Positions 41,054 to 46,267 of a stretch of 46,267 nucleotides of DNA are shown in pieces. The position numbers were made by a program, and so were the translations under genes. The notes beneath the pieces are model-generated. The model was not told the origin of the DNA. It worked only from the letters and a program-made list of their open reading frames with translations, and made no database searches. Origin of the DNA: Ahrensia sp. GTDB taxonomy: Bacteria; Pseudomonadota; Alphaproteobacteria; Rhizobiales; Rhizobiaceae. The stretch is from NCBI GenBank assembly GCA_002698425.1, contig NZXU01000109.1, forward strand, positions 1 through 46,267. The letters run 5' to 3'. Positions within the stretch are counted from its first letter, which is position 1. Each line of letters begins with the position of its first letter.

Positions 41054-42436
41054 ATGGGCATCGTCGAGAATCCGAACGATATCGGTCATGTCGTCGAAGC
41101 AGACCGGGAGCATGTCTGGCATCACCTGACCCAGCACAAGCCTTTCGAAAGCGCCGATCCGCGCATTTTCGTCGAGGGCAAGGGCATGCGGCTGTGGGAT
41201 GCGACGGGACGCGAATATCTCGACGGCGTCTCGGGCGGCGTCTGGACCGTCAATGTCGGCTATGGCCGCGAGAGCATCGCCGATGCGGTGCGCGACCAGC
41301 TCGTCAAGCTCAACTATTTCGCCAATTCCGCCGGCTCCATTCCCGGCGCGCTGTTTGCCGAGAAGCTGATCGAGAAGATGCCGGGCCTGAGCCGAATCTA
41401 TTATTCCAACTCCGGCTCCGAGGCGAACGAAAAGGTCTTCAAGATGGTTCGCCAGATTTCGCATCGCCATCACGGCGGGCGGAAATACAAGATCCTCTAT
41501 CGCGACCGCGACTATCACGGCACGACGCTCGGCTGCCTGGCGGCCGGCGGGCAGGCGGAACGCAAGGACCAGTACGGCCCGCTGCCGGAAGGGTTCGTGG
41601 AGGTGCCGCACTGCCTCGAATATCGCGGCCAGTATGGCGATATCGACAATTACGGCGAGCGCGCCGCCGACGCGATCGAGGAAGTGATCCTGCGCGAAGG
41701 GCCGGACACGATCGGCGCGCTGTGCCTCGAGCCGGTCACGGCGGGCGGCGGCGTCATCACCCCGCCCAAGGGCTACTGGGAGCGCGTTCAGGAGATCTGC
41801 CGGCGCTACGACATCCTCCTCCATATCGACGAGGTGGTGTGCGGGGTTGGGCGGACCGGAAAGTGGTTCGGTTACCAGCATTTCGGCATCGAACCGGATT
41901 TCGTCACCATGGCGAAGGGTGTGGCATCGGGCTATGCGGCGATTTCCTGCATGGCGACGACAGAAGAAGTGTTCGAACTGTTCAAGGACGATCCTTCCGA
42001 CCCGATGTCCTACTTCCGCGATATCTCCACATTCGGCGGATGCGTCGCGGGGCCGGCGGCGGCGCTGGAGAACATGCGCATCATCGAGGAGGAAAACCTG
42101 CTCGAAAACACGGCCGCGATGGGCGAACGGCTGATCGCCAATCTCCGCGATCTGCAGGACAAGCATGCGGTGATCGGGGATGTCCGCGGCCTCGGGCTGT
42201 TCTGCGGCGCGGAGCTCGTCGCCGACCGGCAGACGAAAGAACCGGTGGACGAAAAGAAGGTTCAGGCTGTCGTCGCCGACTGCATGGCGCAGGGCGTGAT
42301 CATCGGCGCGACCAACCGGTCGATCGCCGGCTTCAACAACACGCTGTGCCTGAGCCCGGCCCTGATCGCGGGCGAGGACGACATCGACGCGCTGACGGCG
42401 GCGATCGACTCTGCTTTGACCAAGGTCTTCGGTTGA
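41054..42436 (+). CDS. class III omega-aminotransferase (taurine/polyamine/beta-alanine type)
   Basis: A 460-residue PLP enzyme of the ornithine/omega-aminotransferase class. PLP-binding Lys288 is in TMAKGVASGY, Asp259 in LLHIDEVVCGVGRTG and the cofactor phosphate loop in YSNSGSEANEKVF. The start at 41054 follows CAAGGAGAG. It transfers the amino group from an omega-amine to a keto acid, giving an aldehyde. The pairing with a MocR gene resembles tauR-tpa (taurine-pyruvate aminotransferase), while the PotD-type importer downstream would also fit putrescine or another diamine. Substrate is therefore open. It is convergent with the short-chain dehydrogenase gene. Confidence 0.9.
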   Translation: MGIVENPNDIGHVVEADREHVWHHLTQHKPFESADPRIFVEGKGMRLWDATGREYLDGVSGGVWTVNVGYGRESIADAVRDQLVKLNYFANSAGSIPGALFAEKLIEKMPGLSRIYYSNSGSEANEKVFKMVRQISHRHHGGRKYKILYRDRDYHGTTLGCLAAGGQAERKDQYGPLPEGFVEVPHCLEYRGQYGDIDNYGERAADAIEEVILREGPDTIGALCLEPVTAGGGVITPPKGYWERVQEICRRYDILLHIDEVVCGVGRTGKWFGYQHFGIEPDFVTMAKGVASGYAAISCMATTEEVFELFKDDPSDPMSYFRDISTFGGCVAGPAAALENMRIIEEENLLENTAAMGERLIANLRDLQDKHAVIGDVRGLGLFCGAELVADRQTKEPVDEKKVQAVVADCMAQGVIIGATNRSIAGFNNTLCLSPALIAGEDDIDALTAAIDSALTKVFG

Positions 42437-42444
42437 CGGGATGA

Positions 42445-42458
42445 GGCGCGGCCGCGCC
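42445..42458. terminator. perfect GC palindrome between convergent genes
   Basis: GGCGCGGCCGCGCC, a perfect 14-base palindrome, sits in the 24-base gap between the aminotransferase and dehydrogenase stops. Its stem has almost no loop and the T run is only GTTT, so termination in either direction is possible but unproven. Confidence 0.3.
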
Positions 42459-42460
42459 GT

Positions 42461-43222
42461 TTACGACGCCTGTTCGCGGTGGATCTGGAACGGCGCCCAG
42501 GACTGGCTGAGCGGCATGATCTCGATCGTGTTGATATTGACATGCGGGGGCAGGGACGCCGCCCAGCAAATGCTTTCGGCGATGTCTTCCGGTTGCAGCG
42601 GATCGGCGCCGGCATAGAGCTTGTCATAGGCGTCCTTGTTGCCGCCGGTGCGCACCAGCGTGAATTCGCTTTCCGACAGGCCGGGTTCGATCGACGTCAC
42701 CCGAACGCCGGTTCCGAAGAGGTCGGAGCGCAGCCCCAGCGAGAACTGCCGGACGAAGGCCTTGGTGCCGCCATAGACATTGCCGCCAGGATAGGGCCAG
42801 CTGGCCGCGATCGATGCGAGGTTGACGATGATCGCCTTGCTCTCGATCAGCCTGTCGATGAGGAGGCGCGTGATCGTCACCAGCCCGGTGACATTGGTGT
42901 CGATCATCGTCTTCCATTCTTCGAGGTCGCAATTCTGGATCGGGCCGGTGCCGAGCGCCAGCCCGGCGTTGTTGACCAGCGCATCGATGGTTCCGAAGGC
43001 TTCCGGCAGCGATTGAAGCGCCTCGCGCGTGGCGTCTTCGTCGCGGATGTCGAAGCACAAGGAATGTGCCCGCTGCGGACCGCCGAGGTCTTCGACGAGC
43101 GCGTCAAGCCGATCCGCGCGGCGTCCGGTGACGATGACGTTCCAGCCTTCCTTCACGAAGCGGCGTGCGATGGCATCGCCGAAACCGGAGGTCGCTCCCG
43201 TGATCAGTGCGGTTTTCGGCAT
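42461..43222 (-). CDS. NADP-dependent short-chain dehydrogenase (YdfG/IsfD-like)
   Basis: A 253-residue SDR. The cofactor loop is TGATSGFG at residues 8-15, followed by NNAG at 84-87; the basic VTGRRADRLD after strand 2 points to NADP(H). The catalytic residues are Ser137, Tyr150 and Lys154 (NVYGGTKAF). The closest group by motif is YdfG (3-hydroxy acid dehydrogenase), to which sulfoacetaldehyde reductase IsfD also belongs. The start at 43222 (MPKTALITG) is chosen over a long upstream extension. Facing the aminotransferase gene, it probably reduces the aldehyde made by transamination, for example sulfoacetaldehyde or an aminoaldehyde. This role is inferred. Confidence 0.88.
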   Translation of the reverse strand: MPKTALITGATSGFGDAIARRFVKEGWNVIVTGRRADRLDALVEDLGGPQRAHSLCFDIRDEDATREALQSLPEAFGTIDALVNNAGLALGTGPIQNCDLEEWKTMIDTNVTGLVTITRLLIDRLIESKAIIVNLASIAASWPYPGGNVYGGTKAFVRQFSLGLRSDLFGTGVRVTSIEPGLSESEFTLVRTGGNKDAYDKLYAGADPLQPEDIAESICWAASLPPHVNINTIEIMPLSQSWAPFQIHREQAS

Positions 43223-43374
43223 GGCTCGTCTTCCTTTCAAATCCTTGCGCCGCACAGAACGGAATGCCTGATGCAGCAAATCACCGCCCTGACATAGGCG
43301 GCGAATTCCCTGCCCGAAAGGGCCAGCGGCCCGAAGGCATGGAGCCACGCCGGTTCATGGTCGCGCAGACTGGC

Positions 43375-43417
43375 ACCCTAAAAAGCCCGGGTTGGCTCTA
43401 TGCCAATTTTTGGGCAT
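43375..43417. promoter_or_regulatory. candidate MocR operator, copy upstream of the binding-protein gene
   Basis: Within the 300-base gap before the ABC binding-protein gene lies ACCCTAAAAA (43375-43384), the inverse of TTTTTAGGGT at 39305-39314. It is followed by TTGGC-TCTAT-GCCAA (43392-43406), a perfect spaced inverted repeat, and by ATTTTTGGGCAT. These match the elements upstream of the MocR gene and suggest that the importer is under the same control. The rest of the 43223-43522 gap shows no gene. Confidence 0.4.
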
Positions 43418-43522
43418 GCCGTTTAATTGTGCACTGCGGGATGAGCGGGGCGCGATATGCCTTCAGCGCAGTGTCCCGCTGCGATGTGGCAAAGGCCCGA
43501 AATAACCAAAAGGGAAACTCAC

Positions 43523-44665
43523 ATGACGAAGAGAATTCTGAAAGGCGCACACAGCCGGCGCACAGTGCTGAAAGGCGGCGCGGCGGTCGCCGGCGCGTTG
43601 GCCATGCCGGCGGTTATCAGTTCGAAGGCGCTGGCCTCGTCGGGCGAAATCAACATCCTGATGTGGTCCGACTATCTGCCGGAAACCTTCCTGAAGACGT
43701 TCCAGGACGGGACCGGCATCAAGGTGAACTACACCGGCATCGGCTCCAACGAGGAAATCATCAACAAGATGAAGGCCACCAAGGGCCGCGGTTTCGATAT
43801 CGTGTCGCCGACCAACAACCGGTCGCTGCAGTGGGGCCCGCTGGAAATCCTCCAGCCTTTCGACATGTCCAAGGTCGATATCGACATGGTCAATCCGGCG
43901 ATGGCCAAGATCGGCTCCACCGAATGGGCGTTCACCGAGGGCGACATCTACTGGGTGCCGCATATCTGGGGCACCGAAGGCATCGCCTGGCGCACGGACA
44001 TGTTCACGCCCGGCGGCGAATTGCCGAGCTATGGCGACGTCTGGAAGGAAGAGAATGCCGGCAAGACCATGGGGCGCGGCCATTCGATGATGCTCGGCGC
44101 CGGGCTCTACATGGAGGCGATCGGCGATCTCGAGCCGGGTTCGGTCTGGAAGGCCTATGAATCGCCGGAAGCGATGCAGCCGATCTGGACGAAGATCACC
44201 GAGTGGTGCGTCGCCCGCAAGGGTAACATCAAGCTCATCTGGAACGATGCCGACACGCAGAAGAACGGCCTGCTGAATGAAGGCGTCATTGTCGGCCAGA
44301 CCTGGGACGGCCCGCCGCTGGCGCTTAAGAACGACGGCGAGCCGGTCATGTACGCCGCGCCGGTCGAAGGCGCGATGGCCTGGGTCGACGGCATGGCGAT
44401 CCCGACGGGCGCGGAGAATATCGACGCGATCTACGAGTTCCTGAAATACGCCTTCACGCCGGAATATGCCGGCGAGGCGATCGACCATCACGGTTACAAT
44501 TCGCCGGTCCTCGGCGCCGACAAGTTCGCCGGCGAGACCTATGCGAAGAACTTCGCGGAAGCCTATCCGGGCGAGGCGCTGGCCAATCTCAATCCCTGGC
44601 CGGCCGAACCGCAGTGGTATGCCGACGCGCGCACGGAATTCGTGAACAAGTTCCTCAGCGCCTGA
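43523..44665 (+). CDS. ABC transporter periplasmic binding protein, PotD/PotF type, Tat-exported
   Basis: A 380-residue solute-binding protein of the spermidine/putrescine family. The N-terminus SRRTVLKGGAAVAGALAMPA is a twin-arginine signal, cleaved near ALA-SS. The mature start EINILMWSDYLPETFLKTF followed by GSNEEIINKMKA matches the first lobe of PotD-like proteins. The ATG at 43523 follows AGGG. It should bind an organic amine in the periplasm for the ABC importer encoded next. Family membership does not prove a polyamine ligand; taurine-like or choline-like amines also occur in this class. Tat export implies folding before export. Confidence 0.9.
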   Translation: MTKRILKGAHSRRTVLKGGAAVAGALAMPAVISSKALASSGEINILMWSDYLPETFLKTFQDGTGIKVNYTGIGSNEEIINKMKATKGRGFDIVSPTNNRSLQWGPLEILQPFDMSKVDIDMVNPAMAKIGSTEWAFTEGDIYWVPHIWGTEGIAWRTDMFTPGGELPSYGDVWKEENAGKTMGRGHSMMLGAGLYMEAIGDLEPGSVWKAYESPEAMQPIWTKITEWCVARKGNIKLIWNDADTQKNGLLNEGVIVGQTWDGPPLALKNDGEPVMYAAPVEGAMAWVDGMAIPTGAENIDAIYEFLKYAFTPEYAGEAIDHHGYNSPVLGADKFAGETYAKNFAEAYPGEALANLNPWPAEPQWYADARTEFVNKFLSA

Positions 44666-44673
44666 TCCATGCA

Positions 44674-44706
44674 AGCCCCCGGTCCGGACAGGCCGGGGGC
44701 TTTTTC
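44674..44706 (+). terminator. rho-independent terminator/attenuator after the binding-protein gene
   Basis: AGCCCCCGG at 44674-44682 pairs with CCGGGGGCT at 44693-44701 around a 10-base loop, followed by TTTTTCC. This is a canonical intrinsic terminator. Because the ATPase and permease genes follow on the same strand, it most likely attenuates, giving more binding protein than membrane components, as is usual in ABC import operons. Confidence 0.85.
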
Positions 44707-44742
44707 CTATTCGAATACAGCCCGTACCGGTCCGGAGTATCG

Positions 44743-45837
44743 ATGACGAAAGACATAACGCTGGATCATGTCTCCGTGTCCTTCGGCGACTACACGGCCG
44801 TCGATGATGCCCATCTGACGATTGCGGGCGGCGAGTTCTTCTCTTTTCTCGGTCCGTCCGGCTGCGGCAAGACGACCTTGCTGCGATGCATTTCGGGCTT
44901 TCAGGAGCCGAGTTGGGGCGAGGTTCGCATCGGCGGCAAGAACATGGCCGGCGTCGGTCCGAACAAACGGCCGACAGCCCTGATCTTCCAGAACCTGGCG
45001 CTGTTTCCGCTGATGTCGGTTGCCGATAACATCGCCTTTCCGCTCGAGGTGCGCGGCGCCGACCGGAAAACGCGGCGCAAGCGCGCCGATGAACTGCTTG
45101 AACTGATTGCGCTGTCCGGTCAGGGCGACAAGAAGGTCAGTGAATTGTCCGGCGGCCAGAAGCAGCGTGTCGCCATCGCCCGCGCGCTTGCCGTCGAACC
45201 CGATATCCTGTTGCTCGACGAGCCGTTATCGGCGCTCGACCTGAAACTGCGCCAGCACATGCGCCGCGAACTGCGTGCGATCCAGCAGCAAGTCGGCCTC
45301 ACCTTTATCTACATCACCCATGACCAGGGCGAGGCGCTGACCATGTCCGACCGGGTCGCGGTGATGAGCCGCGGCAAGATCGAACAGGTCGCCGATCCGC
45401 GAACGGTCTACGATCAGCCGGCTTCGAGCTTCGTCGCCAGTTTCGTCGGCGAAAACAACGCCCTGCCAGGTAAAGTTCTGGAAAGCGGCGAAGGCCGGAT
45501 GGTGATCGATATCGGGCTTTCGGCGCCCGTCACGGTGGCGACCGGCGAGGGGCGGGGCCGCAAACTGAAGGTGGGCGAGGACTGCCATGTCTTCGTGCGT
45601 CCCGAAAGCGTTGGCATCAATGGCGAAGACGGGACCAACCGCTTCGACGCGACCGTCATTCGCGAGGAATTCGAAGGGCAGGTGCGTCACCTGATCGTCA
45701 AGTCGAGCGAGACCGAATTGCGCGTCACGCAGGTCGGGTATGGAAACGGCGCGTCGGGACCCGGGGCCTCGGTCGCGATGTCCTTTGCGCCCGAACTGGC
45801 GGTTCCGCTTCCCGTCGGCCATCTGGCCAGCGCGTAG
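44743..45837 (+). CDS. ABC importer ATP-binding protein, PotA type
   Basis: A 364-residue ATPase. Walker A is GPSGCGKTTLL, the Q-loop is in ALIFQNLALFP, the signature LSGGQKQRVAIARAL, Walker B ILLLDEPLSALD and the switch His is in YITHDQGEALTMSDRVA. A C-terminal TOBE domain (about residues 280-360) is typical of the spermidine/putrescine and maltose subfamily. The ATG at 44743 lies after a terminator-like hairpin and has the weak site CGGAG. It energises uptake with the permeases downstream. The next gene starts 11 bases after its stop. Confidence 0.93.
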   Translation: MTKDITLDHVSVSFGDYTAVDDAHLTIAGGEFFSFLGPSGCGKTTLLRCISGFQEPSWGEVRIGGKNMAGVGPNKRPTALIFQNLALFPLMSVADNIAFPLEVRGADRKTRRKRADELLELIALSGQGDKKVSELSGGQKQRVAIARALAVEPDILLLDEPLSALDLKLRQHMRRELRAIQQQVGLTFIYITHDQGEALTMSDRVAVMSRGKIEQVADPRTVYDQPASSFVASFVGENNALPGKVLESGEGRMVIDIGLSAPVTVATGEGRGRKLKVGEDCHVFVRPESVGINGEDGTNRFDATVIREEFEGQVRHLIVKSSETELRVTQVGYGNGASGPGASVAMSFAPELAVPLPVGHLASA

Positions 45838-45848
45838 GAACGCCGACC

Positions 45849-46267
45849 ATGCGCGAGATCGGACGCTTCTTCTCCGGATTTGCCAGCCGCAACGGGCTGC
45901 CCGTCGCGATCTATCTGCTCGTCGCGGTCTCGATCTGGATCTTCGTACTGGTGGTCTTGCCCCAGCTCACGATGTTCGACTTCTCCTTCCGGCACAATTT
46001 GCCGCCGCCGAAAATCGGCGGACCGGAAGACGTCCACACGCTCGAGCAATACCGCTACTTCCTGATGGGCAACGAGATCACGGGCGGCGGCGTCAATACG
46101 CTCGATATCGCCGTCCTGTTCAAGACGCTCGTCGCGGCCGTCTTCGTCACGATCATCGATCTCGTGATCTGCTATCCGGTGGCCTATCTGCTGGCGCAGT
46201 CCTCCGAGGGCAGCGCCAAGCGACTACTCGTGCTCGCACTGATCGTGCCCTTCTGGGTCAACGAGAT
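45849..46267 (+). CDS. ABC importer permease, PotB type (3' truncated by window edge)
   Basis: The first 139 residues of a membrane permease. One helix near the N-terminus (AIYLLVAVSIWIFVLVVLP) is followed by the periplasmic segment QLTMFDFSFRHNLPPPKIGG and helices that begin the transport core (LFKTLVAAVFVTIIDLVICY, then RLLVLALIVPFWVNE). The PFWVN segment is typical of PotB-like subunits. A second permease gene (PotC type) would be expected beyond the edge. The ATG at 45849 follows GGAACG. Confidence 0.9.
   Translation, partial: MREIGRFFSGFASRNGLPVAIYLLVAVSIWIFVLVVLPQLTMFDFSFRHNLPPPKIGGPEDVHTLEQYRYFLMGNEITGGGVNTLDIAVLFKTLVAAVFVTIIDLVICYPVAYLLAQSSEGSAKRLLVLALIVPFWVNE

Noticed and set aside
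1..46267. tRNA, rRNA, CRISPR array, insertion sequence, integrase or attachment site
   Set aside because: I looked for clover-leaf or array-like repeats, transposase or integrase motifs and flanking direct repeats on both strands by eye and found none that hold up.

Overview
The window is one continuous, high-GC piece of bacterial chromosome. Gene content, dense ATGA-overlapping operons, GGAGG-type ribosome binding sites and family make-up (LysR/GcvA, Cox-type molybdenum hydroxylase, MocR plus class III aminotransferase plus PotD-type ABC importer) suggest an alphaproteobacterium, probably of the Rhizobiales (Hyphomicrobiales). That placement is an inference from style and content; there is no rRNA or other taxonomic marker. 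I see no tRNA, rRNA, CRISPR array, insertion sequence, integrase or phage gene.

Region 1 (1-10.15 kb) is a catabolic cluster. A LysR regulator (minus) is divergent from a plus-strand run: a ferredoxin-type oxidoreductase, a VOC protein, a dienelactone hydrolase, a 21-codon leader ORF, a CoxG-like SRPBCC protein, the three subunits of a xanthine dehydrogenase/CODH-family molybdenum hydroxylase (FAD, Mo, 2Fe-2S), a SnoaL-like protein and a fumarylacetoacetate-hydrolase-family enzyme. A second dienelactone hydrolase faces it. Together they look like hydroxylation and hydrolytic opening of an aromatic, heterocyclic or lactone-forming substrate that I cannot name.

Region 2 (10.4-39.2 kb) is the striking part: about 29 kb of exported, caspase-fold proteases and unknown membrane or secreted proteins. 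Operon A (plus, 10.4-20.2 kb) encodes a Sel1/CHAT protease, a peptidoglycan-binding-domain protein and a beta-propeller/caspase protein. Operon B (minus, 35.7-29.7 kb) encodes a metacaspase-like protease, a TPR/CHAT protease and a chymotrypsin-fold serine protease with a zymogen-like activation site. Between them lie a third TPR/CHAT protease flanked by two related small secreted proteins, a patatin-like phospholipase lipoprotein, and several small membrane, zinc-ribbon and cysteine-rich proteins. All five caspase-fold proteins keep their His/Cys dyad and all start with a Sec-type signal peptide. This makes an extracytoplasmic caspase/CHAT network the best candidate for a novel system here. 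More unknown membrane and lipoprotein genes follow at 36.2-39.2 kb.

Region 3 (39.4-46.3 kb) is an amine-use locus: a MocR/TauR-like regulator, a class III aminotransferase, a convergent YdfG/IsfD-like short-chain dehydrogenase, and a PotDAB-type ABC importer whose permease gene runs off the window. The logic is uptake of an amine, transamination to an aldehyde and reduction of the aldehyde. Related AT-rich repeats lie upstream of the regulator and upstream of the binding-protein gene and may be the MocR operators.
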